A stretch of 64,000 nt of DNA. Origin: Cymodocea nodosa. Lineage: Eukaryota; Streptophyta; Magnoliopsida; Alismatales; Cymodoceaceae. A program made the translations under genes and the position numbers. This document shows positions 22,001 through 38,979 of this stretch, one piece after another. The notes under the pieces are model-generated. The model searched no databases. It was not told the DNA's origin and saw only the letters and a program-made list of their open reading frames with translations. Each line of letters opens with the position of its first letter. Within the stretch, counting starts at the first letter, position 1. Location: NCBI GenBank assembly GCA_036874045.1, contig CM072341.1, positions 20,038,501 through 20,102,500 on the forward strand, written 5' to 3'.

Positions 22001-25000
22001 AGCGTAACACATGAATAATAGGTTTACGTTTCAATGAGTTATTTTTAAATTATGTTCACGAAAGGTTAACAAGCTTTTATATTTAATTGTTTACTTATTA
22101 TCATTTAGGGGCGTGGGACCCCAATCTTGAGATTATCTAATTGATGATGCTTGCAACTGTTTCGTCCCGGCCCGGGTCTCGAATATCTGAGTATCTGACC
22201 TGACTCAACCCGTGGACGGGTGTTTGGGTGGCGAACTCGTACCTTTTCCTTTTTTTCTAATGATAACTCTCTTACCATTGATTAAGAAAAAACTGACCTG
22301 ACTCACATGCATCTTTTTGCCAACGTTTGGTGTGATTATATTGAAATCCTTTACATCATATTCACATGGCATTCCTTTTGTTTGAGTTCGGTAAACGTCC
22401 CCAAAAAAATCCTACCGTTCGATGATTGGGCTGCCCTCGTTTTGGTTGCCAACGATGATTGTCCCATTAACAGGCTATCGGTTGTTAACAATGATTGTTG
22501 TATTGCCAGGCTATCAACTAAGGAGTAGAGACAACCGCAACAGTTGGTACTCATCCGAATATTGCCATATCTTAGTGGAGGTATTACCCAAAATAAATTA
22601 GACTGCACGCTTTCGCTTTTTCTGGAACGCTTAGGCTTGCTTGTTCTGTCAGATAAATAGGGGTGACTTAAAATTGAAGTTTAGCTTTTACAGTTGTTTC
22701 ACTTAATCTTATTACTTGTCCTAAAGCAATTGTTTTTTAGTTTATTGAGAATATATAAACTTGAGGATTTGAATCTGAAAATGTGAATAATCTAGGTATG
22801 GTTCTGATCAATTCAAGGTTGGTTTCAAGTCGAGCATGTGTTATTGTAACTAGAGAGTTCTATTCTTTTGGGCAATGGAATGGTATAGTTTTATTTTATG
22901 TAGAAAGAAAAATCTTAGATTTAAATTTAAACAAAATACTATCACTGTCAGAAGCAAAAATGGAAGGAGTTTCTGATGTGTTTTAGGAGACATTTCTAGA
23001 TGTATCTTTCGTATCATTTTTAAAATTAAAAGCTAATTACATAATTACTTAATCTATAGTATAATTTACTAAATATTAAAATTTCAATTTAGTCTAAGTT
23101 ATATTCATTAAAATTTTTTCATTTATAAGTCAATGTCTTGAAATTTAATAAAGTTTGGTCCATTTCAAGACATTTAAATTAAAATTCAATAATTACTCGA
23201 TTCAAGTTTATGTTTAACTCATATGATGGGACATTATAATCAAGATTACATATGATAATTGAGTTTGTATATGCATTGTCATGTTTGACTCAAATTTATG
23301 AGTCTTTTTGTTCGTTATCAAGGTAACTTTGGGGGGGAAAATTTTGTTTATGCCCTTCCATAATTTCATGATCTTGATTTCATGTATTCCAATCAAATGA
23401 AGTTTAAGTAAAACTCCATCTGATCTTAAAATTAATTTATATGATTATTTTTCACGTATTTAAAAAAAGATACGAAAATATCTCTAGAAAGATATTACAA
23501 AGAAAAAAAGTTTTTGGAAAGATGACCTAGCCTGTCCCTTGACATTGTGCAAAACCAACTGCACCGTGAATTGCGCCAAGCGGGTATTATTATTACCCTG
23601 TCACTGTCATCGCAAGAAAGTTGCTCTCCTTTATGCAAGTTCTCCTTTTTTTTTTTCCCTCCTCGTGATCATTATAATAAAAGAGAAACTCTCTTTGCCC
23701 TCTTCAATGGAGTGTCTCTTCCGATAGACTTTACTAAGGTGGAAGACATCGCACTTCTTGGGAGCATGATAGGCTTGAGGGGGTTAGGTATGGCCTGAAT
23801 CAGATCCATTTAAATCTGTTTTAACCTGATCTGAAGGCAACTCTATTAAATGGGTTGACCACCAGATCGCAATGTTGGCATCCAGGGCTTGCCCATCTTT
23901 ACATGAAATTCTTCACTCTATATGTGTACAAGATTCTCTCACCCTTATTTTTGGGTTTTCTTTTGTTCTTTAGGACTGTTTTACATGTTTTTTTTTAAGA
24001 AACTATTTTGCTTGTATTTTGAGGCTAGCCATATTTGATTTGTATACCAAACCAGAATGCGTGAAATTAGGATTTTCCATATTCAACGAGGTGAACAAAA
24101 TGAACATGATTTTAAGAGGGATGCACACACGCTATCTGTAATCTTCTTTGATTGGGATTACGTATTAACTCAAGTATGAACAGTGAATGAAAAACTTTTC
24201 TTCTAATACTAAATAAATATGGTTTAAGTATGTAATATTTTAAAGTTTTTATTATAAGTAGCATGTCACAGCATGCGTTAAATTTGAAAGAAAAATACAT
24301 ACAAAATTGAACCCAGAATCTACTGTCCAGCTCAAACTTGAGCGTACAAATTTTAGGACCTAAGACAAACTTACTGTTTGTTATACTTGTGATCTACATG
24401 TGATCTATCATATAAATGTCACACGTGCTTTGTTGACAGGGGACATGATATGAAAAGCTCAGCCTCCATGACATCAAAAAATAATCAACAATAGTTCTCT
24501 TTAAGTATTAAAATCAGATTATTATTTGTTTTTGATAATTTGAATTCCATTCAATTATCACTTTGATGCTTTGAATTTATAGTCCATTATGTGACCATTC
24601 GATTTAAAGTGCTTTAATGTGAATTACTAGCGATCTCAGTTACTTTTGACTTCAATATGGTCACTTGTGACCTGACCTTTAAAGTGACCACATAAAGATC
24701 ATAAATGAAAGTGTGAAGTATCACAAAGATGTGTTTTAAAGTTCAAAGTATTAAAATGATAATTAAGTAAAATTCAAGATAATATTAAGTAAAATGATAA
24801 TTTTTTAATCTTGGAGTCCACAAAAACTAGATTTATCTCAAATTTTTTACAATTCTACTGATTTTATGCATTTCTACCTCATAATATACGGTTAAAATCA
24901 ACATGGAATAGAAAGAGATTTTTAATTAATTTTGTAATGTGATCTAGAATCTTATGATTTTCGCTGCCTTAAAATTACGATTATGCACAATTTTTCCTAT

Positions 25001-25280
25001 TCAAGAGTATTCCCAAACCATACCTAATAATGTGTGTTTTCGTAAATTTTCGAAGATTTATGAGATATTGATAATTTTTTTATAATGATAACGACTTTTA
25101 TATTTAAAAAAAATTTAAAAAAATCGTTATTTTTAACTTACATGTTAGCAGTTAAAAAAAAAAACAAAATTACGTGGATATCCATCTTAATTACAATTTC
25201 CTTGCTGCACACCTTAATCCTTAATGATGGTAGAAAAATTTATTACCAAAAATTACGACTTCCTTAAATGGTTCCTTTTC
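22001..25280. other. Spacer without a supported gene
   Basis: Mostly AT-rich. A small GC-richer patch at 22100-22230 and a 73-codon frame at 22307 (containing a 36-bp tandem repeat) do not resemble known proteins. Frames at 23539-23798 run over a pyrimidine-rich stretch and are not convincing. Confidence 0.5.
22451..22522. repeat. Two-copy tandem repeat, period 36
   Basis: aac(g/a)atgattgt...caggctatc occurs at 22451 and 22487. Confidence 0.75.
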
Positions 25281-26601
25281 GTCTTTTTCCTGCCTATTCT
25301 TTTCCTAGGTATCCAGGTCCACGTCAAGTTGTCAGGTTGTTCGGTCCCACCGCAGCAGTGGGTCCAGGTCTCGACTCTCCAATCCCGGCCCACTAAAGTC
25401 ACTAACCGGACTATCCGTCTACCCGCCACGGCGACCACCGATCCCCGATTTCATACCGCATTGACGACGCCCATCCACAACCACCTGTCCCAACCCCAAA
25501 CTACCGAAAATGCCCATGCCCACTCCGCCAAAATTCCCGCCATTCACAGATGGCCCCGTGAACTTGGGCAGCTTCCGTTATAACGCAAACCAACGAGGGC
25601 AAATACGAAGTCGAACCCAACATCTTCCGCACCAGTCGTCCTTCTCGTCCTCTTGCTCTCTGCCCTGCTGCATCGGACACCGTGGTGGAACCGAAGGTGG
25701 CGTGGCCGTGTGGCGGCGACATCTGTTCTCTGTCTTGGAGAGGTGAGGAAGAGTTTTGCAATGTGATGCGTCGGGTCTTGTCTACTCGATCGGAAATGCC
25801 ATGAGTGACCCGGAGAAAGCAGCGATAATAACCACGCATGTGTTTGGTTCTCATCCTTTTCCTCTCTTCACTCAAAGCAATGCACTTCGCCGAAGGAGGT
25901 TGGCTTTTTTCCTGAAGCGAATTGCGGAAGATTTTGTTCGTGTTGAAAGAGCAATTTTTCGCTGTTTAATGCCATTGAAAGGAAGCGCGAGCTCTGCCAT
26001 TTTCTTTTACATCTTATAGTGTTTTTTTATCGTTTCGATCTTTTGCAGAGAGAGAACGAAGAAAATCTAGTTACGGTGGGGGTGTTGTCTGAGATGAGAT
26101 TCTGGCGTACTCTTCCATCCTTTTTCCTCTGATGGTGAAGCTACAATGTGGGCGTTTTTCCTGCCTTTTGCGACCCAGATCTGTGGAAAGGTGCTGCCGT
26201 GCCAGCATTGGAGCAGATGCTTGAGTAGTTGAACGAAAATTGCCAGCTTTGATTCCGTACTCTGTTTGGTAGTTGCGGATGGTGTTCGTTTATTGTTTGG
26301 GTTTCTCCTCTTCCAATGATTAATGCTTCGAATTCTGCTGAAAGTTGCTCAGACCTTGATATGCAAGATTTGAAGCTGGAAAAGGAGGGTTCTAAGTTAA
26401 AAATTTGCGATTCAACTCCTACTGATGCTTAATGCTAAATTCTTCGTTGTGAAATTACCAGAGAAAAGAAAAACTTGGCCCTTTTGATCTGTCGTCTTCT
26501 CCATCTAATAGTGGAGTGCCTTTAACTTCGCTGCCTAGGAAAGGAATTTCTTGGATTTGTAGGTTCATAATTCCTAACATCATCGGTGGAGTCAGTGGAA
26601 G
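25281..26601 (+). other. Promoter and probable 5' leader of the MCA gene
   Basis: A GC-richer block begins near 25290 and continues to about 25760, with a donor-like 'gag|gtgagg' near 25741. Frames here (for example 119 codons at 25224, 124 codons on minus at 25501-25875) overlap on both strands and look like nothing known. The ATG at 25756 opens an 87-codon frame that would act as an upstream frame if the leader is unspliced; splicing of the leader is more likely. Confidence 0.45.
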
Positions 26602-29600
26602 ATGGCATCAAGTTGGGATCATCTTGGAGATCTTTCAAATGTCACACAACTTACAGGCCTCGATGCCGTTCGTCTGATTGGAATGATCGTCCAGGCGGCA
26701 AACACCGCACGTATGCACAAGAGCAACTGCCAACAATTCGCGAAACACTTGAAGCTGATTGGTAATCTGCTCGAGCAGCTCAAGATCTCTGAGCTGAAGA
26801 AGTATCCAGAGACGAGGGAGCCTCTGGAGCAACTGGAAGATGCTTTACGAAGATCCTATATTCTGGTAAACAGCTGCAAAGACAGGAGCTATTTTTACCT
26901 TCTGGCCATGGGTTGGAACATTGTCTATCAGTTTCGAAGGGCACAAAATGAGATTGATCGTTATCTACGGATTATACCACTCATTACCTTGGTTGATAAT
27001 GCTAGAGTCAAGGTAACACTCTTTCTTGCAATCTTTCTCAGCAATTAGCTGTTAAATTCTGGTCAATTTGGACATGTTCTGTAACTTGATAAAAATAGTT
27101 TAGAAGTAAGCTTTTGTTTGGTCTGGTTCGTGAGATTTTCGTACAATAAAATCATCATCTAGCTGCTTATCTGCTAGGTAGCCTAGGTTTCGCTTGTTTG
27201 ATTAAAACATTTATTCCTTATTCGGTCCCGGTGAAGGAATTCAATCAATAGGATTTATACAAATGTGATGCTAATCTGACAACAAAAGGTGACAATTGAG
27301 AGTTAAGACTTGAGACTACGTTGTGTGCAGTTGATTCAAAACAAGTGTCTGTGATTAATTCATGATATTCCTTACTGAGTGCGGCAAGCATAGGTGGAAT
27401 CAGCCAATGTGAATTTTCTTTGTTCATTTTAATACAATTAGACAATGACTTAAAAGAAAAATTAGTGCAATGAAATTCTTCACTTGTGTACCATTAGTTA
27501 TATCTTTCATGCTGCTTGTGTCAGTAAGATGGTTTATGTTGAACTTTTTAGATACAAGTTTACTTTTGAATCCTACCGGTTAACTTGAATTTCATGATAT
27601 TCCTAAATTATTTTAAAAACTTTTCTTCTTATTGCACAGCAAAAACTTGAGAATATAGAAAAGCATGAGGTTGAATACACCTTTGATGAAGAGGATAAAA
27701 AGGTACAGGATGTCATTTTAAGTCGAGATCCTTCTGTGCATGATCCAGTTGTCCTTAAAAAGACCCTCTCTTGCTCATACCCTAATCTACCGTTTGAAAA
27801 AGCCCTCAAAAAGGAAAATGAGAAACTAAAGATGGAGCTTCAGAGATCGCAAAACAGTATGGATGTTAACCAATGTGAAGTTATAGAACGCTTGCTTGGG
27901 TTAACAGAAATTGTGGGTAAATCATTGTCAGATGGTAAAACTTTGAAAAAGGTAGAGTCAAGAGACTCATATTCAAGTAATGGGAAAGAACAAGAATGTA
28001 AAGGAAGTAACTACAGTCATGGTGATGTTGCACACAACCATGGGAATTCAAGGTATCATTCGTTCAAGTAATGCTGTGATAAATTTCAAATACCGTAGGA
28101 TTTATTTGTATACATCTTTCCCTTTTCTATTTGTGTTTAAATTTCTAAATTACTACTTGGGTGCAAAGTCCTAGTATATTGATAGTTTTTTTTCTTCAAT
28201 ATTTTCATTGTTTGAGAAAGAAGCAACCACTCTAATCATTCACATTTCTTTAGCAAACACCCATTTGACTTTTTCTTGGTACTTTATAATGGATTTCAGT
28301 GTAACTTAAATTATTTGTATCCAGATATCAAGAACTAATTTCATCATGACAATATCCAGAATGTCTACTGGCGCTCTTTTTGGTCTTCATTTATTTCTTA
28401 AAAACATTCTCTTTACTCACGTGGTTTTTCTCTCTCTTGCTTGTAGGATTTAAGTGTCCAGATATTTAAGGACTGTTTGCATTACTTGTTGGTGTTGTAT
28501 ATTATTTGTGTTACCAAGTAATAAGAAAAATATCAACAGTCAGATATAACATATTTTTCATGCTTGGTTCGACAGAAATTTTTGCTCGACCTTAATGCTA
28601 TTTTTTTTGATCTCATAAATATTATCATTTCTGATTGTCGCCCTTCTTTAATACCTTGCAGAAGTGTTTCTTCAACTTCATCCAGCCGTGATCTCATCTC
28701 AAAAAGAGGTTCAAGTAGGCATGAAGATTGGAGTATGGATTTACTTGATTGCTGTTCAGAACCATATTTATGTAAGCATATATCCCCGTTGGCCATAATC
28801 ACGAACTTATACGTAATTCAAATAATCGTGCAAGATACCCACGTGAATAAAGTTATATCTTTGTCAGAATTGTCTTTTTCTTTCTGAATTTGTAAGGTAT
28901 TGAATTTATTCAAATAAAATTTAAGAAAATCCTGTTAATGTCATGAGACTATGGAGGATATAAATGTTTCTCATCTGAATTTGTGGGTCTTCTTGATGGT
29001 CACAAATGATCTTGACTTTGTTTCTTTTGTATAAATGACACATCTCATAACTCCATTTTCTTATATCACACCCATTTTATGAATAGTTTTCCGTACTTCT
29101 ATGTTATTGTTTAGTGTTGAGTATAATCACTATTGCTGTTTGTTGTTGGAAATGTCCCAATCTTTGTTGCTTAGTGTTATATTATTCCATATACATGTTA
29201 ATATAATATTTGACAATTTTAGATTTTGGGGTCCATTTGATTATCACTATTCTTTTAGGATCACTTGCTTCCATTTAATCAAAGCCAAGGTCACCATTTT
29301 GTATGCTTTGCATTAATTTGAATAACAAGCATCAATGACATCAACACTAGCATTCAAAAAAAGACAGCACATTGAGATCCTCTTTCTCCAAATTGTATGG
29401 GAGGATGACCACTATGAAGAATTGATTTCAACCAATTCATCTACATTTGATTGAAACTTAAAACAAGAAGAGTGGCCAATTGAATTCTTCTCATTTATTT
29501 TGTTCTTGTATTTTCTATATAAATTTCATATCATATTGTTGCAGATTCCTTAAAAGATCGTGTGCTCAACAAGCTGCAAAATTCTTGCAGGTCTTAAAAC

Positions 29601-30569
29601 TTGCTTCTACCCATGTGGAACATTCTCCAAGATCTCTACGGTGGCTAATAACAGGCACATATGTACGTAAAATGCAAACGATGCTTCATGACCATATTGT
29701 TGTTTGCCACAAAACATCTGTTAATTGTATCTTCAATTTTTCTGACAACCCGGTATTGTAGGCATGAATCATGGAATTGACTTTATTTTGATGTACTTGT
29801 CCATCAGCTTCAGCGGAAGCCTGTAATGATATTATGGCATATTCGTTAATATTGTCATGCTGTTGTTACACCTGTTGCGTTAGAAGGAAGCTTCGTAGCA
29901 TGCTGAATATCGAGGTAATTACTAACATTTTACCCTACTTATTTCTTTCGAAAAGAGAACATACTGAATATTGAGCATTTAGAAATTCTCTGTTGTAAAC
30001 TAATATCATGTTTACATATTTGAAATACTTTAACACATATTCTGTGTTTCTAATTTTCGTGGATATGTATGCAGCTTTTTGCCGTCTAATTCATAAACAA
30101 GTGTTAGCTAGATTTCCCATGTCAGAGATGATATATTCATGTGATTGCTTGATTTTCCTGATACACAGTAGTATGAAGAATTTCTTTCACGACATTGCCG
30201 GATTATCTTTTGCATTGACAGCAATGCAATATTGTCTTTTCAGGGAGGATGTTGTGATGACTTCCTGTCTCATTTGATTTGTTGTTGTTGTGCCCTTGTT
30301 CAAGAGTGGCGAGAAATAGAAATTCGTGGAGCTTATGATAAAGGTAAGGATTTCAACATTCTATAGTAGTAGCATATGATCCTTTCAAAAAATTTACCAA
30401 CTTGAAATATAGCTATCTTCATTTTGTATTGGTCCTCAAATTTCATTTTGGGCTCATCAAGGTTTCAATATCCTAGGAGTAAGTCTAACCCATATGTGAC
30501 GTTTATCTTCCTGCAGACCTTGGAAAGACGATGGTTAATGCACCCTCATTTCAGTACATGGAAAGCTAA
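26602..30569 (+). CDS. MCA1: MCA-type mechanosensitive calcium channel (MID1-complementing activity)
   Basis: Seven coding exons: 26602-27012, 27640-28052, 28662-28771, 29591-29662, 29808-29914, 30244-30343, 30517-30569; 421 residues, the same as Arabidopsis MCA1. Members are plasma-membrane Ca2+-permeable channels activated by membrane stretch and work as homotetramers. Seen here are the near-invariant N-terminus (TGLDAVRLIGMIVQAANTAR) with the functionally important Asp21, the EF-hand-like stretch (about 136-180, TFDEEDKKVQDVIL), the KKTLSCSYPNLPF block, a coiled-coil-prone segment (about 190-207), and the Cys-rich C-terminal PLAC8 region (about 300-410: CCSEPYLCLKTCFYPCGTF, then CCCYTCC and CCCCALVQEWREIEIRG). 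The tail ends FQYMES. Phases agree at all six introns and no break is present. Intron 2 has U12-like features, and exon 4 has a second acceptor 46 bp upstream. MCA1 or MCA2 orthology cannot be told apart in a monocot. Confidence 0.95.
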
Positions 30570-32996
30570 CGTGATCGTTGCATAAATAATTGCGGGATTC
30601 CATTCAATTCGCACACAAGTTAACACCAACTTCTGCCCGTTATTATTGGTCCTAAACCGATAGTAAACTTTCATCGTTCTTCCCTGGTATGATGCACAGA
30701 AGTTGTTATTTGCACTGGAGAATGCTCAACCAAATGTTCTCTTTTCAGTGTCAACACTCTCAACGTACACGCGAGAGGCTTCAATTCCAGACTTAGCAGT
30801 TGTGGATGCAAATAGAAAAGTTCAGAAATAGATAAGCTGACTAAATATTAACCGTTGGTTTCTCACTAATTCATGTGGTTTTCATATAGAAGGAAGGGTA
30901 AACTCAGCGGTAATTGTTCAGCAGCTTTCCTCTGCCTTTTTCTGTTTTATTTTTTCTTCCGTTCTTAAAAAATACACATAAATAGAAATTTGTTTTAATG
31001 AATTTAAAAGTTATTATAGTGGTTAAATTATTTTTGGTAATAATAATAAGGATAATTTTTATGTTCATCAAAATTTGACTTTTGATAAAAATTACAAGTA
31101 CCACTGTTCTTACAAACGGAATTGTGCCAGCTTAGTTTTATTACAGGGATAATGATCTAAAGTTGTGCTTGCGCAGGATTTTGACAGTAGACTTTTGTTG
31201 TGTTTCGACATAATCTTAAAATCTTACCTAAATAAGTGTAAAAAGATGAGTTTTAGATAAAATCAATTTGATTTTGCACATAGGTTTATTCTCTATTTTT
31301 TAAAATATTGGAATAAAAATATTTGATTTTGATTGATTTCCAAGGTTTTGTATACTTCCTTTAATAGTATGAAAGACAGAATCGTGTCCTTGAATTCGAT
31401 GTAGAATTATGATTTTATAAATTTTTCTTCCAAAATCATAACTTATTCTATGCGCTTATCTAAATAATAATACTTTAAACATAATTTGAAATGGTACTAA
31501 TTTTAAAATTCATATTAAAAATATAATATTAATCTATTTTTTTAAAAAGTCTCATGTTTCTTATTAATCATTTTTACTCAATAGCATTTACCAATCATAG
31601 ATGCGTGCAATTTAGATGTGTTTTAAATAATAAGAACCATACGTATGGGTCGAGCTACAGATCGAGGTGTCCAAAAAAAAATTTAAAAAATTTTCAATAC
31701 GACCCGTAGTCCGAAAATGAACTGATATTTTTTAGACTTAGATGACTGAGCACCTCTAATTGTGACCTAATTTAGATTGAGCTATGACTGAGCACTTAGA
31801 TGATCAACAGTGTTTTTATTTTAAAATCGATGAACATTGTTGTAGTGTGAATAATATATGGCAGTTAAAATTTAAAGGGCGTGTTTATGGTGCCAACGTG
31901 ATTGCCAAAATCTTTTTTATTGTGCCATTATTTTCAATCACAGCCATTCATAAAGCAGGTGGAGTGTTTGTGATTGTGAATAAACAATTTCGTGCAACCA
32001 CCTAATGGTAATTGCATCATTGTGAGATTTTAATTTCAATTCCTTAATGGTTTCTTCTTTAAATATTGCGTTCTCCGTCATTTCTAATGTAACGATGGAA
32101 TAGCGTTTGTTCTCTGTCAATGTCTGATGGTCTTGTCTCTTATTTTTGTGTTTCTGTTATATGTTACGTTCCATGCTCAAGTTATTCCTGTAATCGAATT
32201 TTCTCTTTCAATGCATTGATTGCCTAATTTTGCAAAATCGAAAGTAGTTCGACTGCAGCGGTATGCGACTTTCAACTAGCACCTTCAATCTCCAACATCT
32301 GTATGATGTTCAGGCATATTTTTTTAGCTTGAATTCAAATCCACGTGTTTTCTCAAAATAAAGCAAAGACTAATAAACCATGTTATCTGACGTTGATAAT
32401 TTGGGGGATACGTTGAATGAATGGATTTGCGCAGTCGGAGAGCACGGCGTCGACGAGTAGGAGACCCACGGGCTACGGGGTTTTCACGGCGTTTGTGCAA
32501 TCATCACGGAGGACCACCGCGACGGGTCCGCCCCGACAGAGCGGGAACCAAAAGTAGCAGATGGACGGGGGACGAGAGGGACAGCACTCAACAGCACCCA
32601 CCATTCGTGCGTCATTCTTTTCTCTTTTCTCTTTTCTCTTTTCTTCTTCTTCCTTGCGCAACCGTTAGCAGAAGAACCGGGGGGAGGGGAAGGTGGAGGG
32701 GTGGTCTTCGTTACAGGCCCCGTCCAGGCCACTGGAGGTTGTGGAGTGATCGGTGGAGAGACCGGGGTGCCGGGCGTATGGTACCGGCGATTCTTCCGTA
32801 TTCTGTTTTGAACTTCCGGTCAGCCGGTGACATACTTCGGTCGACCGATGCACTCCCTTCTCACCCCGTTTTTTTTTGTTACATTTATAGAAAAAAAAAT
32901 TTATCGACAGATAGCTATTGAGAGAGAACCAATGGTGATCATATTCTTTTCTTGACTGGAACATATGCAAACCTTATGCATTTGGAATATAATAAT
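30570..32996. other. Spacer between MCA and subtilase genes
   Basis: AT-rich except for a GC-rich block at about 32415-32850. In that block a 46-codon frame at 32417-32557 (start MNGFAQSEST, end QSGNQK) and a longer Arg-rich frame in another phase (32421-32921) are open. Neither resembles a known protein. A CT-rich run with three 'tctcttttct' units lies at 32618-32645. A small-protein gene here is possible but unsupported. Confidence 0.4.
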
Positions 32997-37079
<4,083 letters not shown>

Positions 37080-37141
37080 CTCTCTTCTGCAACCGGAGAC
37101 GTGCACAAGTTTGTTTGATCAAGACATGCATCCACGTACTA

Positions 37142-37149
37142 ATTTATAG
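37142..37149 (-). promoter_or_regulatory. TATA box of the subtilase gene
   Basis: On the minus strand ctataaat lies about 65 bp before the ATG at 37079, a normal distance for a short leader. Confidence 0.6.
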
Positions 37150-38304
37150 GCGCCACAGAACCGCGGAAGAAAAAGCCGATCGATGGAGGAGGGACAGCCC
37201 ATGCCGCACCAACTCACTTATCTTCATTACTGAAATCATGAGCACAACGCAACCATGGACGGACCACACATACGCCAGGTGAAACCACGAGCTGGCTTTC
37301 CATCGGTTTCTTTCGCTGACGAGGGGGAGGCCGACATGCACGCTCGCATCATTGGTTGGTGGGGATCGATGCATCTTAATTGGCTGCATCCACAAGTTAT
37401 TGTGTCTTTTGCAGGTGGTGTGGGAGTGAAGAGAGGAGAAGTGGTGACTGCCAAACTTCACCTGCAACCGAAGTACAAATTCTGAACTTATTAGATTCTT
37501 GTGTAAATAAACATTGAAAGATAAGATTTGAGTGATCCTTTCTTTTTTTTTTGAAAGCGAGAAAAATCAGTTAGTTAAAAACAATTTAATCATATATTTT
37601 GTAATAAATGATAGCCAACTCTTCTTAGAAAAACAGAGAGAATCTGAAGTCGTAAACACGTCGAATCAAATACTAATTAATAAGAGCTGTAGAGAAAATC
37701 ATACGTCCACTTTTCAAAGTGTTGAATTTTCACCAAATAAAATGAATACCTTAGATGGTTGGAGCATCGATATAATGTAGGTTATTCGATGAAATTTTCT
37801 CTGGTTAATATGATGGTTATCTCAGAAGTCCCATGTCCATCGGCAATGCCTGTTTATCTCAGAAGTCCCATGTCCATCGGCAATGCCAGACCAGGACAAT
37901 GAAATGTTTGATATTCAGTTCACAAAAGTCTGACAATGTAGGCAGGCATTCAAAGCTCTAACCGTAACAAACCTTCATGGCATAAAATTGAAAGGCTGTT
38001 CATCTTCCCCCAAAAAGAAGAGTTCGCTTTTGTTACACAACTTGATGTCGTCATTTCTACTGAATCCCTGATGAGGAAAAGACCGGCAAACATTCAAGCA
38101 GAGTACGCTAAGAAAATTTTTGCTTCCATAAGAAGGCAAACAAGCACATTGTGCCTGGCCTTTGAAATGTACAAGTAGATTCCTTAAAGGCAATCGATAG
38201 GAAGAGTATAGCCCACAATTTGCCCATGATGACGGAAGCAAGCTTGAAGTTGAAGTGAGTCTCGACATTCAGTTCACATCAACAAATTTTCTTTAAAGAA
38301 ACGT
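37150..38304. other. Spacer without a supported gene
   Basis: The subtilase promoter occupies the left part (GC-richer, to about 37480). Frames there overlap on both strands and are unrecognised. The right part (about 37900-38304) is probably the 3' UTR of the next minus-strand gene. A 37-bp tandem duplication lies at 37817-37888. Confidence 0.45.
37817..37888. repeat. Two-copy tandem repeat, period 37
   Basis: A unit starting ttatctcagaagtcccatgt and ending ggcaatgcc is present twice, at 37817 and 37854, with no mismatch in the shared 33 bp, so it is recent. Confidence 0.9.
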
Positions 38305-38577
38305 TTACTTCTTGGATTTCTTTGAAGGACTGCCAAGCATCTCATCCTTCTCTTCGGATGCACCTTCAATTGGTTCATCGGGAACATCACTGGGAGCATT
38401 ATGCTTTGCAATGAAATCGTTCAGTATGCTCATGCAGTTTTCCTTCATTGCAGCAAGCTGGTCGGAGAGAACAGAAGCATTGCCCATGTCGATTTTGTGG
38501 ACCTCGGAGCCAAGTCGAAGAGTTGTGATGACCCGGGCTTCAGATTGAACAGTGCCAGAACTAGACCCAATTTCCAT
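38305..38577 (-). CDS. Small conserved protein with acidic, Lys-ended tail (unknown)
   Basis: 90 residues on the minus strand if the start is the ATG at 38577 (MEIGSSSGTV...); an in-frame ATG 9 codons upstream would give 99. I do not recognise it with confidence. It has a beta-strand-like first half (ARVITTLRLGSEVHKIDMG), a predicted amphipathic helix in the middle (VLSDQLAAMKENCMSILNDF), and a Pro/Glu/Asp-rich tail ending KKSKK. The layout (strand, MK-helix, acidic tail with a lysine end) recalls the GON7 subunit of the KEOPS tRNA-modification complex, but this is only a resemblance. An acceptor-like 'ctacgtacag' lies just before the start, so an upstream leader exon is likely. Codon use and lack of low complexity support a real gene. 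Confidence 0.6.
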   Translation of the reverse strand: MEIGSSSGTVQSEARVITTLRLGSEVHKIDMGNASVLSDQLAAMKENCMSILNDFIAKHNAPSDVPDEPIEGASEEKDEMLGSPSKKSKK

Positions 38578-38979
38578 CGCCACCGTATGGACTGTACGTA
38601 GCAAGAGCTAAGCTGTGAATAGACAATAAAATTGAGGAATGCAGGTAAAAGTGGTAAAACCATTAAACCAAAACCAACAAAACAATTAAAGGAATCACCC
38701 GTTCCAGAGGGTTCATTATTGTCGGAAATTTGCTACTACCGTGCTTGCTGGAAAGTTTTGGGATTGAACAATGTAAACTTACAAAATAATATGTGCACGT
38801 AATTATATTGTTGAAAAGGCAATGTCTTGAAACCAACAACGTGATGGTACACTTAAGAGGTCAAAGCCAAGCAAAAACACTATCCATTATCAAAAAAGCA
38901 ATGTCTTGCAAGAACAGTTAATGCAAGAAATGACAACCTTCTCCCTTCAGAAGGATGTTAGAAATATTATTTGCAATAA

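Noticed and set aside
32421..32921. 166-codon Arg-rich frame
   Set aside because: It arises from GC-rich and CT-rich sequence, has no homologue that I recognise, and competing frames overlap on both strands.
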